Positions 42,131 through 57,446 of a stretch of DNA of 64,000 nt are shown piece after piece. The notes below the pieces were generated by a model. That model was not told where the DNA came from and did no database searches. It saw only the letters and a list, made by a program, of their open reading frames with translations. The stretch is from contig NZ_JHAC01000042.1 in the NCBI RefSeq assembly GCF_000599865.1, positions 13,068-77,067 on the forward strand, written 5' to 3'. The position numbers and the translations under genes are program-made. How positions within the stretch are numbered: the stretch's first letter is position 1; each line of letters starts with the position of its first letter. The DNA is from Deinococcus phoenicis. GTDB taxonomy: Bacteria; Deinococcota; Deinococci; Deinococcales; Deinococcaceae.

Positions 42131-43067
42131 GGCCCCACGCCCGCAGCGTCAGCAGCGCCTCCAGCGTCAGGACGCTGCGCCACTCGGCCTCCGCCTGCGG
42201 CCAGGTTTCGGGGAACTGGCCGGCCCACGACCAGGTCGGCCCCCACGAGCCGTCCCCCGCCTGGGTGCTCAGGAGGTGGGCCAGCGCGGCGGCCAGCGGT
42301 TCTTCCAGCGCGTGCGCCAGAGGTGAGGCGGGAGTCGGCGCGACCGACAGGGCACTGAGGGCGTACCCGGCGAAGTCCTCTGGGGTGCGGCCCACCCGCC
42401 CGGGCAGCACGTCGTGGAGGTATTCCCGCACGGGTTCGCGGTAGACCTCCGGCACCTCCGCCTGCTGGGCGAACACCGCCGCGACGTGGTGGCCGTTCAC
42501 GTCGCCGGCGTCCAGGCCCGCCAGGACAGCGTCGCGCACCTCGACCGTGAGCTGGGCGAGCAGCCCTTCGGGAAGCAGGGCCGGCCAGTGCCAGAGCTGC
42601 GCCACGATCTCCGCGCGGGGGTTCACGCGGAAGCCGCCGAAGGTCCGCGCGAGTTGGTCCGGCTCCTGCTGACTCCACCAGGGCGCGTGCGGAGAGGTCG
42701 CGGCTTCGGGGGGTAGGAAGGGCCAGACGGTGCCGCCCTCCTCCGCGTGCAGCTGCGAACGGAGCCATTCCACCGCCTCTCCCAGCAGGGGTTCAGCAGC
42801 GGGCACGTCCAGGTCGTGCAGTATCCGCAGCGCCAGCGAGGTCGCCAGCACGCTGCTCTCCGGGGCACGCACGTCCGGTTCCAGCGCCTGCCCGAAACCG
42901 CCGTCCGGGTTCCGGTAGGCGCGCAGGGCGGCCAGCACGGCCCCGGCCTCCCCGTCCTCGAAGGCCCGGCGAAAGCGGGCCACCTCCAGCGGCCTGCCCC
43001 GCTCCAGCAAAAACGCGCGGGCACGGGCGAAGGCCTCCGGGGTCAGGCGGGCGGTGGGGAGAGTCAT
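42123..43067 (-). CDS. Prenyltransferase/squalene-cyclase-like alpha-toroid repeat protein
   Basis: 314 residues. Repeats of the QW/prenyltransferase type are visible: ALRAYRNPDGGFGQALEPDVRAPESSVLATSLALRIL, and near the C terminus AHLLSTQAGDGSWGPTWSWAGQFPETW. No DxDD or zinc site was found, so it is likely a binding or scaffold toroid rather than a cyclase. ATG 43067 follows TACGCT (43074-43079) by six bases, a leaderless arrangement. It is monocistronic with no signal peptide. Confidence 0.75.
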   Translation of the reverse strand: MTLPTARLTPEAFARARAFLLERGRPLEVARFRRAFEDGEAGAVLAALRAYRNPDGGFGQALEPDVRAPESSVLATSLALRILHDLDVPAAEPLLGEAVEWLRSQLHAEEGGTVWPFLPPEAATSPHAPWWSQQEPDQLARTFGGFRVNPRAEIVAQLWHWPALLPEGLLAQLTVEVRDAVLAGLDAGDVNGHHVAAVFAQQAEVPEVYREPVREYLHDVLPGRVGRTPEDFAGYALSALSVAPTPASPLAHALEEPLAAALAHLLSTQAGDGSWGPTWSWAGQFPETWPQAEAEWRSVLTLEALLTLRAWGRL

Positions 43068-43122
43068 GGGAGGAGCGTAACACCGGGAACAAACGGGGCC
43101 GTGAGCACAAGCGGCAGACCCG

Positions 43123-44334
43123 TCAGAGCCTCCCCAGGGCGGTCCGCGCCGCCCCGTAGCCGGGCCGCAGCCGCAGCGCCTCGCGGTAGGCGGCCTGTGC
43201 CTGCGCCCCACGTCCCAGACCCGCCAGGGCACGGCCCCGCCAGTAGTGCGCCTCCTCGTGGGCGGGCGCGTCGCGCAGGACGGCGCCCGTCAGCCGCAGC
43301 ACGTCCGCGTAACGCCCGGTGCGGGTGTACGCCTCCAGCGGCCCAGAGGCGTACCACAGCGTCCGCCAGGGCAGGCCGCCCACCACCCGCGCCGGCCGGG
43401 TGGGGTCGAGCGCCGGATCGGGCCGGGCGGCGAACGCCTGATCGAAGGCCCGCGCCGCCCCCCGCGCGTCCCCCAGGGAAAGCTTCGCCTGGCCCACGTT
43501 CAGCCAGCCCACCGCGTCGCCGCGCCGTCCGGCCTCGGCCAGCGCGACCCGCAACGCCTCCTGCCGGGCGGCTCCGGGCACGGCGCGGAAGCCCAGCAGG
43601 CCACGCACTTCGGCTTCCCGCCCCGGCGGCGAGACGACCAGAAAGGTGCGCCCGAAAGGCCGCCATAGCTCGTCGAACTGGGTGTAAGGCAGGCTCAGAC
43701 GGCCCAGGTACGAATCGAGGGCGCTGAACTTCTGCGCCGCGTCGTCGTAGCCGGTCAGCAGGCGGTAATGGCCCATTCCCCCGTGCTCGGTCACGAACCA
43801 GGTCTCCACAATGACCGGATAACCTGCCGCCAGCAGGCGCCTGAGCAGCCGCCGGTCCCCGTTCCGCGCGAGGTGAACGGCCATCCCCTGCGACCGCGCA
43901 AAGGCGGCCAGTTCCTCCGGCGACACGTTCACGTCTCCCGGGTTGGCCTTCAGTTTCGGGGCGATGGCGTCCTGGCCGAGGTTGCCCCCCCAGCGGCTCA
44001 GCGCCATGCCGACCGTGACCGGGCCGCAGTTGTTGAGCCGCTGGTACTCGTGCCGGATGCCGGGAATGTGGGCGGAGGCGGGCAACGGGGCCGGGGTATT
44101 TTTCGGGATGGCGGGCGTGACGAGCACGGGCAGCGGCACCGTTTCCGTCCTGGCCCCCACCTGGGGTGCCTGGGTTGCGGTCGGCGCGGCCTCTGCCGGA
44201 GCTTCCGCCGGTGGAGAAGGGGTGATGGGGGCCGCCACCAACTCGCTTGCGCTCCTGTCCGGCAACCGGTTCAGCACGAACGTCGCCGCGCCCACGAACA
44301 GGCCAGCCGTCAGCAGCAGGGCAGAGAGGCGCAT
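43123..44334 (-). CDS. Exported C39-like cysteine peptidase with TPR repeats
   Basis: 403 residues. An N-terminal membrane anchor/signal (LSALLLTAGLFVGAATFVL) and a Pro/Ala-rich linker (30-85) come first. The papain-like C39_2 domain is at about 90-250, with catalytic Cys103 in YQRLNNCGPVTVGMALS and His189 in GGMGHYRLLTGYDD. TPR-like repeats make up about 255-403 (GDAVGWLNVGQAKLSLGDARGAARAFDQAF; HEEAHYWRGRALAGLGRGAQAQAAYREALRLRPG). It probably acts outside the membrane; substrate unknown. Confidence 0.82.
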   Translation of the reverse strand: MRLSALLLTAGLFVGAATFVLNRLPDRSASELVAAPITPSPPAEAPAEAAPTATQAPQVGARTETVPLPVLVTPAIPKNTPAPLPASAHIPGIRHEYQRLNNCGPVTVGMALSRWGGNLGQDAIAPKLKANPGDVNVSPEELAAFARSQGMAVHLARNGDRRLLRRLLAAGYPVIVETWFVTEHGGMGHYRLLTGYDDAAQKFSALDSYLGRLSLPYTQFDELWRPFGRTFLVVSPPGREAEVRGLLGFRAVPGAARQEALRVALAEAGRRGDAVGWLNVGQAKLSLGDARGAARAFDQAFAARPDPALDPTRPARVVGGLPWRTLWYASGPLEAYTRTGRYADVLRLTGAVLRDAPAHEEAHYWRGRALAGLGRGAQAQAAYREALRLRPGYGAARTALGRL

Positions 44335-44464
44335 CGCTTCCCATCCTCGCCAGCCTTCATGATCTGCCGCTGAGGTGGAAACGTGCGCCTGGACGCGGTG
44401 GGAGGTGGGACGGGGGGCGCGGGAAGGGCAGTGGGGCCGGTCGCCGCTGCCCGCGCCCCTCCCT

Positions 44465-45487
<1,023 letters not shown>

Positions 45488-45500
45488 GCGGAAACCTCTT

Positions 45501-45530
45501 GGGCTGTGGGATGTGGGCTGTGGGTTGTGG
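45501..45530 (+). repeat. Tandem GGGCTGTGGG repeats between E1 genes
   Basis: GGGCTGTGGG occurs at 45501-45510 and again within 45516-45530 (GGCTGTGGGTTGTGG), in the 94-base gap between the two E1 genes. CCTACGACCCACGCCC downstream is partly complementary, so a hairpin is possible within the operon. Confidence 0.4.
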
Positions 45531-45581
45531 GGGCAAGGCGTTGTGGGGTTCCTACGACCCACGCCCTCCGTCCGACAACCC

Positions 45582-46733
<1,152 letters not shown>

Positions 46734-47084
46734 GGGGAGAGCCTCCACAGGCAGGGGAGAGGACAGAACGCGGGCCGCGCCGGCCAGCACCAGAAAGGAG
46801 AGCCGGAAGGGAAAGCCAGGAGGGGAAAAAGGTCGCAGCCGGGCCGGGCGAACGCTACGGCGCTCGGCGCTGGTTCAGCAGCCGCGCCGGACGGTGCCCG
46901 CCGAGGAGGCCGGGAACGGGGGAGGGGCGCGGAGGCATCGGCATAGGGCGCAGAAAAGCAGAGCAGGAGCGGGGACAGCCCCCTGGCAGGGGCCACCCGG
47001 AAGGGGAAGTAGGCCCAGGGTAGCAGATGCCCGGTGGGCGTCGTCTGGCCTCCCGGGTCCTGCCTGCGGTGTGTACACTGCCCT
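46734..47084. other. 350-base intergenic region, no gene seen
   Basis: It lies between the E1-alpha start and a rightward secreted-protein gene. A TACCCT box on the minus strand (47017-47022) could start a leader of about 280 bases for the E1 operon. The sequence in between is GC-rich with low-complexity Pro/Ser-like frames and no convincing ORF, riboswitch or repeat. Confidence 0.5.
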
Positions 47085-47582
47085 ATGCGACCTGCGCTGC
47101 TCCTGCTGCCGGCCCTGCTGACCCTGACCGGCACGGCCCACGCCGACCACCAGCAGGGCAACCTGCGGCCCCTGACCGCCGCCGACCTGTGCCCGCCCAC
47201 CTCCTACGTGTACCTGGACGATCAGGAACAGGAAGACCTGGAACTGAAGGTCGACGAGCAGCTCATTCGCTACGCCACGCTCTACGCCGTTCCCTTCGGG
47301 GATCCCAAAACCTGCACGGTGGCGCAGCTCTACAACGTGGACGCTTTCAGGGCGGAGGACGGCCGCGTGCTGTACTCGCTGAGCTTCAGCCTGGAACTGC
47401 TGAAGGACGCCCGGATCACCCTCGGGACCCGGACGCTGACGGCCAGCCACCTGCAACTCTGGTCCACCGCCGCCTATGGCAGCCTGCCCGGGGTGAGCGC
47501 CCTGGCAAGCGCGGCCGCCGAGAACGCGCGGACCTCCTACGAGGACTTTGCGCTCGCCTGGAAGGCCACCCACGGCAGGTAA
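47085..47582 (+). CDS. Secreted hypothetical protein
   Basis: 165 residues with a clear signal peptide (MRPALLLLPALLTLTGTAHA). The mature part has two Cys (ADLCPPTSY, PKTCTVAQ) that could form a disulfide, and mixed alpha/beta character. No known domain was recognised. The start is ATG 47085, five bases after TACACT (47074-47079), so it is probably leaderless. Confidence 0.72.
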   Translation: MRPALLLLPALLTLTGTAHADHQQGNLRPLTAADLCPPTSYVYLDDQEQEDLELKVDEQLIRYATLYAVPFGDPKTCTVAQLYNVDAFRAEDGRVLYSLSFSLELLKDARITLGTRTLTASHLQLWSTAAYGSLPGVSALASAAAENARTSYEDFALAWKATHGR

Positions 47583-47585
47583 GCC

Positions 47586-47637
47586 CACATCAGAAGCGCG
47601 CCGCCCCGGAGAACTGGGGCGGCGCGCTTCTGATGTG
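47586..47637. terminator. 22-bp perfect bidirectional terminator
   Basis: Arms 47586-47607 and 47616-47637 are perfectly complementary around the 8-base loop GGAGAACT. TTT follows on the plus strand. It sits between two convergent genes and is the longest perfect stem in the window. Confidence 0.85.
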
Positions 47638-47648
47638 TTTCGGTGTAT

Positions 47649-48551
47649 TCAGCGGCGGGTGATCTGCACCTCGAAGCGGCTGCCCTTCTGCTTCACTTCC
47701 AGCGTGGCGCGGCGGCCTCCCTGGCGGAACTCGCCCCGGAGATGGTTGCCGTTCTGACGGGCCGAAACCTGGGTGTAGCCCTCGGCCCGCAGGCGGCCTG
47801 CGTACTCGGCATACACGCTTTCCAGGCTGCTGCGGCGCTCGAAGCTGGTCTGCCAGTCGCGGCCCTGCCAGTCGCCGCTGGTCCAGACCGGAGCGGGGCG
47901 GACGGGCTGAATGGGCGCGGGGCGCACCGGCGCGGGCTGGCTGGGCGCGGGCTGCACGGTGACGGACTGCGCGCTGGCCGTGCGGCCTGCCACGTTGTAA
48001 TACGCCGTGTCACTGACCCAGCTTCCCTGATCCACCGGGTTGACCACGATGCTCAGCGCCTGCGCCAGCCGCTCCTGGCCCTGCACGTTCACGGTGGCGA
48101 AGCTGTTCTGCTGCGTCTTGAAGGTGGCGATCTGGTCCAGGTTCAGCGGGGTGCGGCTCGCCAGGGCCAGCACCTTGTTCAGGCCGTAAGGCGCGGCGAT
48201 ATCGAAGGTGAAGGGGTCACCGGACGCGGGAAAGGCGCGGGTGGTGTTCGCCTTCTGGAAGTTCGCGCCGCCCTGGTAGCGGTTGGGCAGGATCAGGTCC
48301 ACCCGGCCCTGCGGGTCCACGTTGAACAGGTAGACGTAGGCGTCCTGGTTCACGCTGGTGTAGAGGCGGATGCGCTCGCCGGGCGCGTAGCTGGGCACCT
48401 GCTGCCCGCTGCCCCGGTCGGTCCAGACCTTGACGTTCAGGCTGCTCTGAACGGGGTTCACGATGATGCTCTGCGCGCTGATGACGGGGGCGGCCCCCGC
48501 CGTGCCGATCAGGAGGGCGCTCAGGGCCGTAACAGAGAGGAAGGCTTTCAT
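47649..48551 (-). CDS. Secreted DUF4384-domain protein
   Basis: 300 residues. A signal peptide (1-20) is followed by a DUF4384-type beta domain (about 38-135: [59 protein letters not shown]). A Pro/Gln-rich linker (about 195-225) follows, then a C-terminal basic domain ([56 protein letters not shown]). It probably lies in the cell envelope; function unknown. Confidence 0.82.
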   Translation of the reverse strand: MKAFLSVTALSALLIGTAGAAPVISAQSIIVNPVQSSLNVKVWTDRGSGQQVPSYAPGERIRLYTSVNQDAYVYLFNVDPQGRVDLILPNRYQGGANFQKANTTRAFPASGDPFTFDIAAPYGLNKVLALASRTPLNLDQIATFKTQQNSFATVNVQGQERLAQALSIVVNPVDQGSWVSDTAYYNVAGRTASAQSVTVQPAPSQPAPVRPAPIQPVRPAPVWTSGDWQGRDWQTSFERRSSLESVYAEYAGRLRAEGYTQVSARQNGNHLRGEFRQGGRRATLEVKQKGSRFEVQITRR

Positions 48552-48731
48552 GGCCTCACTGTGCCTGGGCCAGATGACCCCAGCCTGACCCCTTCTTCAG
48601 AAGCGGTGGTGGCCCCCTCACGGCGATTTCATGTCTGCGGCCCGGGCCAGAGACTTCCCCGCGCGGCCGAACCCGGTTGCTGCCCACCCCGTCAGCTTGA
48701 GGTGACCCCCGCATCCACACTAGATTGGGGT

Positions 48732-49283
48732 GTGCGCCCACAAGTCCGTGCCCTGCTGCCTCTGCTGTTTCTCGCGTCCGGCCTGGCCCTGGGGGCGCAG
48801 GACGGCGCGGGAAAGCCCGGAAAGCTCACGCCCTTTCCCTACAGCCACCTGGCGCGTCCCCTTCCCCCCCTGAAGCCCGGGGAACAGGTGCTGCTGACCC
48901 TGGAGGGCCGGGGCCGGACGCAGGTCTTCACGCGCGCGCAGCTCCTGGCCCTGCCGACCGTGCGCTACGCGACCGAACACGCGCAGCTGCACCGCACCTT
49001 CACCTATGAAGGCGTGCCCCTGCGGGACCTGGCGGTGCGGGGCGGCTTCGCCGGGCAGGACCTGCGCCTGTATGCCACCAACGGTTTCGTGACCACCATC
49101 CGCGCGCGGGACTACATGCAGGCGCCCATCATGCTCGCGCACACCGCCGATGGCCGCCCGATTCCGGTGCTGGAAAAAGGCCCGCTGGCCGTGGTGTTGC
49201 CGCCCGATCCGCAGCGTTTTCCCGCCCGGCTCTACGGGGCGGCCTGGGTGTGGTTCGTCGAGCGGATAACGCCCGCGCCGTGA
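48732..49283 (+). CDS. Exported molybdopterin-oxidoreductase-fold protein lacking the Mo-binding cysteine
   Basis: 183 residues. There is a signal peptide ([23 protein letters not shown]). The rest follows the sulfite-oxidase fold: [36 protein letters not shown] matches the segment that in catalytic members holds the Mo-ligating Cys, and [12 protein letters not shown] closes it. There is no cysteine anywhere in the protein. GTG 48732 lies five bases after TAGATT (48721-48726). Its TGA overlaps the GTG of the sensor kinase, so it may be a periplasmic ligand-binding partner of that kinase. Confidence 0.75.
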   Translation: MRPQVRALLPLLFLASGLALGAQDGAGKPGKLTPFPYSHLARPLPPLKPGEQVLLTLEGRGRTQVFTRAQLLALPTVRYATEHAQLHRTFTYEGVPLRDLAVRGGFAGQDLRLYATNGFVTTIRARDYMQAPIMLAHTADGRPIPVLEKGPLAVVLPPDPQRFPARLYGAAWVWFVERITPAP

Positions 49284-50545
49284 CGCCGGCCTTCCCGGAC
49301 GCGCGCCCCGTTCACCGCGTCTCTCCGGCTGTGGGGGTGCGGGAAGTGATTCTCGCGGCCCTGCCCGCCCTGCTGACGGTGGCGCTGCTGCTGCTCGCCA
49401 CGCAGCCCGCCTACCGGACGCTGATCGAGAACGGGAACGGCTGGACGCCCTACGCCTATCAGGGCCTCACCCAGGACGTGCAGTCCTATCAGGTGGCCCG
49501 CCTGGACCCGGCCCTGAGCGCGGCCGAGCGGCAGATGCGCCGCGAGGTGGCCCTCTCCAGCGCCGGCAATCCAGCCCAGTTCACGATGCTGGCGGCCGTG
49601 GAGGCGCGCGGTGACGCCCGGCTGGAGCGCGTGGCGGCGCTGCTGCGCCGGGACACGCCCACCAGCGTCGCGGCGGCGTCCCGCGAGGCCATCCGGCTGA
49701 CCGCCCAGGCGGGCGACCTCGCCAACGAGACGAAGGTGCAGTACGTGCAGGCGCTGGAGGCGATGCGCCGCGCCTTGATCGCCACCGCGCTCGCCACCGG
49801 CATCCTGAGCATGCTGCTGACAGTGCGGGCATTGCTGCTGTGGCGCACGGAACGCGAACGCCGTGCCCGCCGCGAGGCCCGCCAGCGCGAGGCCCTGAGC
49901 CTGGCGAGCCATGAGCTGCGCCGCCCCCTCCAGTCCCTGCTGCTCGCCAGCGACCTGCTGCGCCACGCCGACACGCCCGAGCAGCGCCAGCACCTGCTGG
50001 GCCTGATCGAGGACAGCGCCACGCAGCTCGCCAGCCGCGCCGACCTGACGCGGCTGCAAGACCTGTATCTCGACGTGACCCTGCGGCTGTCCCGCCCCGA
50101 CCTGCGCGTGCTGGTGCAGCGGGTCGCCGGGGGGCGCGTCACGGCCCGGGTGCCGGGGTCGCCTGTCCCCTGGGCGGTGGACGCCGACCGCCTGCGGCAG
50201 ATTCTCGAGAACCTGGTCGAGAACGCGGTGAAGTACACCTCCGGCCCGGTCGAGCTGACCCTGGATATGCCGGGCGGCCAGCCCGAGATCACGGTCCGGG
50301 ACCACGGCCCCGGCATGCCCGCCGAGCTGCGCGAACGGGCCTTCCTGCCCTACGAGCGCGGCCCGCGCGGCCTGACCGAGGGCCAGGGCCTCGGCCTGTC
50401 GCTGGTGCGCCGCTATGCCCGCGCGCACGGCGGCGACGTGACGCTGGAAGACGCCCCAGGCGGCGGCACGCTGGTCCGCCTGACGCTGGGCGAGCCTCCC
50501 CTGGTGGAGCAGGCCGGTCAGGCCAGGGTCAGGCGCGGAGGCTGA
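49280..50545 (+). CDS. Sensor histidine kinase without a neighbouring response regulator
   Basis: 421 residues. TM1 is about 22-42 and TM2 about 164-187, and the segment between them (about 120 residues) is a helical extracytoplasmic domain. The H-box [15 protein letters not shown] has His211. The N-box is [12 protein letters not shown], and the G1 and G2 boxes are DHGPGMP and [18 protein letters not shown]. There is no HAMP domain; the H-box follows a short charged linker. It is coupled to the Cys-less molybdopterin-fold gene by a GTGA overlap. The partner regulator must be elsewhere. Confidence 0.9.
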   Translation: MTPAFPDARPVHRVSPAVGVREVILAALPALLTVALLLLATQPAYRTLIENGNGWTPYAYQGLTQDVQSYQVARLDPALSAAERQMRREVALSSAGNPAQFTMLAAVEARGDARLERVAALLRRDTPTSVAAASREAIRLTAQAGDLANETKVQYVQALEAMRRALIATALATGILSMLLTVRALLLWRTERERRARREARQREALSLASHELRRPLQSLLLASDLLRHADTPEQRQHLLGLIEDSATQLASRADLTRLQDLYLDVTLRLSRPDLRVLVQRVAGGRVTARVPGSPVPWAVDADRLRQILENLVENAVKYTSGPVELTLDMPGGQPEITVRDHGPGMPAELRERAFLPYERGPRGLTEGQGLGLSLVRRYARAHGGDVTLEDAPGGGTLVRLTLGEPPLVEQAGQARVRRGG

Positions 50546-50590
50546 AGCCTGTTCGGCCGGCGCGCCGGGCCACCGGGCAGCGTCACGGGG

Positions 50591-51610
50591 TTACTGGGCC
50601 GGGGTAGCGAACACCTGGGTCCAGTAGCGCCCATACGGGCTGTCCGGGCGGTTGACATAGGCCACCCCCAGCCGCGTGAAATCGCCCATGATGTTCCGGC
50701 AGTGACCGGGGCTGCGCAGCCAGCCCCGCACGACCTCCTCGGGCGTCTCCTGGCCTGCGGCGATGTTCTCCGCGCTGGCCCGGACGCGCAGGCCGGTCGC
50801 CTGCACGCGCTGCGCCGGGGTGCTGCCGTCCAGGGCGCTCCTGTGGTCGAAGTACCCGTTCAGGGCCATGCCCGCCGACTGGGCCAGCGCCGCCACCTCC
50901 AGCTGAGGGTCGCGGGCCAGAGGGGGGAGGGCCGGACCGCCCTCACGCAGGGTGGTGCAGTTCCAGCCGCGTGCCCGTGCCTGATTGGTCAGGCGCAGCA
51001 CCTCGGTCTCGAAAGGCACGCTGCCGGGCAGTGGCGCGACGCGGAAAGCCACGCTCCGCTCCAGCACGCCGCTTTCGCCGGGCAGGCGCACGGTCGCCCG
51101 GTAGGCTCCGGCCGCCACCGGGACCGGGCCAGCACCCACCGGACGGCCATCCAGGGTGAAAGCCGGCGTGCCGGGCCGGTAGGCCACGCTACCCGCCGCC
51201 GAGAGCCGCACCTCGCCGCGCCCCAGCAGCACGACCAGCTCGGCGTGTTCGGGGCCGCCGCTGAGCACTGTGACCGGGCCGCTGGCGGTGGCGCGCGGCT
51301 GCCCGCGTTCGTCCAGCAGCCGCGCCCGCACCGTGTATGTGCCCGCCCGGTAGTAGGTGTGTGCCGCCGAGGTTCCCTGGCCGCTGCCCCCGTCCCCGAA
51401 GTCCCACTCGACGCGGTATCCGGCAGGGGCCTGCGCCGTGAAGGCCACCGGCAGCGGCGCGCGGCGCTCCTCGTTCATCGAGAAGCCCACCCGGAACTCC
51501 ACCGGCGGCGCGGCACAGGCCCCCAGCAGCGCCGCCGAGGGCACGCCCGCCAGCAGCAGCGCCAGCACGCCGCTCCTCATCCAGTCCCGGGCGTTCCGAA
51601 CTTCTCTCAC
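50591..51610 (-). CDS. Lipoprotein with PKD-like and CAP (SCP/PR1) domains
   Basis: 339 residues. The lipobox LLGAC puts the lipidated Cys at 32. A PKD-like beta domain spans about 45-118 ([36 protein letters not shown]). A second beta region follows, and a CAP domain occupies about 205-339 ([72 protein letters not shown]). The start GTG 51610 is fixed by TAGCCT (51617-51622) six bases upstream; a later ATG at 51580 is the alternative. It is probably anchored in the envelope. Confidence 0.85.
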   Translation of the reverse strand: MREVRNARDWMRSGVLALLLAGVPSAALLGACAAPPVEFRVGFSMNEERRAPLPVAFTAQAPAGYRVEWDFGDGGSGQGTSAAHTYYRAGTYTVRARLLDERGQPRATASGPVTVLSGGPEHAELVVLLGRGEVRLSAAGSVAYRPGTPAFTLDGRPVGAGPVPVAAGAYRATVRLPGESGVLERSVAFRVAPLPGSVPFETEVLRLTNQARARGWNCTTLREGGPALPPLARDPQLEVAALAQSAGMALNGYFDHRSALDGSTPAQRVQATGLRVRASAENIAAGQETPEEVVRGWLRSPGHCRNIMGDFTRLGVAYVNRPDSPYGRYWTQVFATPAQ

Positions 51611-51616
51611 CCCCTC

Positions 51617-51622
51617 AGGCTA
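51617..51622 (-). promoter_or_regulatory. Leaderless-type -10 box that decides the CAP lipoprotein start
   Basis: TAGCCT on the minus strand ends six bases before GTG 51610. It supports the GTG over the downstream ATG. Confidence 0.5.
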
Positions 51623-51671
51623 GCGGGTCCTGCGGGCCACGCGCCGTGAGGGAAGCCACGCGCCCGGCCCC

Positions 51672-52247
51672 TCAATGCACGTCGGCCACGTCGGCCAGCA
51701 ACTCGGCCAATTGTTCCTTGGCCCGGAAGACGCGGCTCTTGGCGGTGCCGACAGCCACACCCTGAATCCGGGCAATCTCGTCGTAGGGCAGGTCCTCGAC
51801 GAAGCGCAGCACGACCGCCTCGCGGTACTCCCCCGGCAGGCGCATCAGGGCGCGCTGCACGCGGTCCTGCGCGTCGGCACTCTCGGCGGCCTGGACGGGC
51901 GAGCGGGCGCCGCTGGTGACCTCGAAGCCCACGTCCTCGCGGGCCTCTTCCAGGCTGAAGCGCTGGAGCTGCTTGCGGCGGTGCGACTCGATCTGGGTGT
52001 TGCGCGCCACCTGATACAGCCAGGGCAGCACCCGCTCACCCTCCCGGAAGGTCCGGATACTGCGCCAGGCGCGGTAGAAGACCTCCTGCGTCAGGTCCAG
52101 CGCGTCCTCCGCGTTGCCTTCCAGACGGTACAGGTAGGCGTACATGCGGCCCTCATAGGCGCTGACGAAGGCGTGCCACGCGGCCTCTTCCCCGGCGGTC
52201 AGGCGGGCGAGCAGCTCGGGCGTGAGGATGTCCGGCTCGGGAGTCAC
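51672..52247 (-). CDS. ECF-type RNA polymerase sigma factor
   Basis: 191 residues. Region 2 is AFVSAYEGRMYAYLYRLEGNAEDALDLTQEVFYRAWRSIRTFREGERVLPWLYQVARNTQIESHRRK, and region 4 is ALMRLPGEYREAVVLRFVEDLPYDEIARIQGVAVGTAKSRVFRAKEQLAELL. GTG 52247 has GGGAG five bases upstream, and TATGGT lies nine bases upstream. No anti-sigma gene is adjacent: the next leftward gene is the CAP-domain lipoprotein. Confidence 0.92.
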   Translation of the reverse strand: MTPEPDILTPELLARLTAGEEAAWHAFVSAYEGRMYAYLYRLEGNAEDALDLTQEVFYRAWRSIRTFREGERVLPWLYQVARNTQIESHRRKQLQRFSLEEAREDVGFEVTSGARSPVQAAESADAQDRVQRALMRLPGEYREAVVLRFVEDLPYDEIARIQGVAVGTAKSRVFRAKEQLAELLADVADVH

Positions 52248-52362
52248 GTCGCTCCCACCATACCGCCTGCCCGGCCCCCGCGCGTCAGCCCTTTGGCGGA
52301 AGCCGTCTGTGCGAGGCTGCAAGACCCCCGCAAGCCCCATTCGGCGCTAGCATGCGCTGTCC

Positions 52363-52710
<348 letters not shown>

Positions 52711-52725
52711 AGAGGCGCCCGGCCG

Positions 52726-54680
<1,955 letters not shown>

Positions 54681-54686
54681 GCCTCT

Positions 54687-54692
54687 ATGGTA
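54687..54692 (-). promoter_or_regulatory. Leaderless-type -10 box of the BaeRS-like operon
   Basis: TACCAT on the minus strand ends six bases before ATG 54680. The remaining intergenic space (to 54857) holds GGTTCTGCGAACG and GGTTCGCCGGGCGTTCGCG, similar GGTTC...GTTCG or GAACG patterns that could be regulator sites. Confidence 0.45.
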
Positions 54693-54857
54693 GGCAGCGG
54701 CGGCGAAGGTTCTGCGAACGTGCCCGCCGCGCCGCGTCCGGGTGCTGCGCCGCCTTCCGGACGTCTGGGTGCGGCCCGCGCGGCCACCCGGCCGTCTTCG
54801 ACAAATCTTCAAGAAAGGTTCGCCGGGCGTTCGCGGACGCGCGGCAGGGTGAACACC

Positions 54858-56284
<1,427 letters not shown>

Positions 56285-56288
<4 letters not shown>

Positions 56289-57328
56289 ACCGCATCCCCA
56301 CCCTCACCCTCGCGCTCGGTCTGACCCTGCTCCTGCCCACCGCCGCCGCGCAGTCCAGCGTCACCGTTACCCAGGCCGTGCAGGCCGCGCTGACCAACGG
56401 CACGGACGTGCGGACCGCGCAGGCGAATCTGGACAAGGCCACCGCTGGCAGCAAGGCCGCCCAGGCCGACCCCAGCACGCTCGCCGCCGCGAAGCTCGCC
56501 GCCCAGCAGGGGCAGACGCTCGCCACGCTGCAACTGCGCGCCGCGCGGCTCTCGACGCTGCAAAGCGCCGTGAACGCCTATACCGCGCTGCTGGAGGCGC
56601 AGGAGAACGTGGAACTCCAGACGCTCCAGACCCAGGTGGACCAGAAGGCCGTGCAGGTCGCGCAGGTCAAGCTCAGCGTGAGCAACGCCACCGCGCTCGA
56701 CGTGCAGAAGGCGCAGAACACCCTCTCGGGCAGCATCCAGGACCTCGCGGACGCCCGCGCTCAGGTGAACCTCGCCTCGGCGCGGCTGGCGAGCCTGACC
56801 GGGTTGCCCACCGGGGTTCGCGCGGCGGGCCTGGGCACGCTGCCCACCCTCAAAAGCACCCTGGCGCAGTTGAAAACGGGCCTGAACAACAACCTCACCA
56901 GCGTGGTGAGCGCGGGGAACGACGTAACGGCAGCGCAACTGAACGTCAAGCTCTACGACAACGACTTCACGCCCGCCCGCACCTTGAGTGACGCCCGCAC
57001 CGCGCTCGCCAACGCCCAGCGCACCCTGGACGCCGCGCAGAAGAATGCGAACACGGCCCTCTCTGCCGCGTACCAGACCGCCCAGAACGCCGCCGAGCAA
57101 CTCAAGGTCGCCGCGAGCCGGGAGGCCGCCGCCCTGAAAACCTACAACCAGGACGCCGCCCGCCTGAGAAGCGGCACGATCAGCGCCGTGGACCTGCAAC
57201 AGTCGCAACTGGCACTGAAACAGGCGCAGTTCGCCCGCCTGCAGGCCCAGGACAATGTGCTCGAAACCCTCGCGGCGTTGTCGGTCACGGCGGGTCAGAA
57301 CCTGACCGGGATCGGCGGAACGTTGTAA
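56285..57328 (+). CDS. Short TolC-like coiled-coil outer membrane protein
   Basis: 347 residues with a signal peptide (MNRIPTLTLALGLTLLLPTAAAQ), followed by Ala/Gln/Leu-rich helices much like the upstream protein (VTQAVQAALTNGTDVRTAQANLDKA; VQVAQVKLSVSNATALDVQKAQNTLSGSIQDLADARAQVNLASARLASLTGLP). It is about 100 residues shorter than typical TolC and has little beta-barrel-like sequence. It starts with TTG 56285, overlapping the upstream stop. It may be a degenerate or specialised channel subunit. Confidence 0.78.
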
Positions 57329-57357
57329 CTGCGGGCATTCACTGACCGGAAGAAGCG

Positions 57358-57392
57358 GGGGAGGCGCAGGCAGGCGCTTCCCCTGTTTTTTT
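57358..57392 (+). terminator. Terminator of the TolC-like operon
   Basis: GGGGAGGCGC (57358-57367) pairs with GCGCTTCCCC (57374-57383, with G-T pairs), followed by a TTTTTTT run (57386-57392). Confidence 0.8.
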
Positions 57393-57446
57393 GCTCGCCG
57401 TCTTTTGCTGGCCGCCGACGCGCCCCCGTGCCTGCGGGTCCTGCGC

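Noticed and set aside
46734..47084. Possible riboswitch in the long leader before the E1-alpha gene
   Set aside because: No known motif, no terminator with a T-run near the start codon, and hairpins are weak; only length suggests it.
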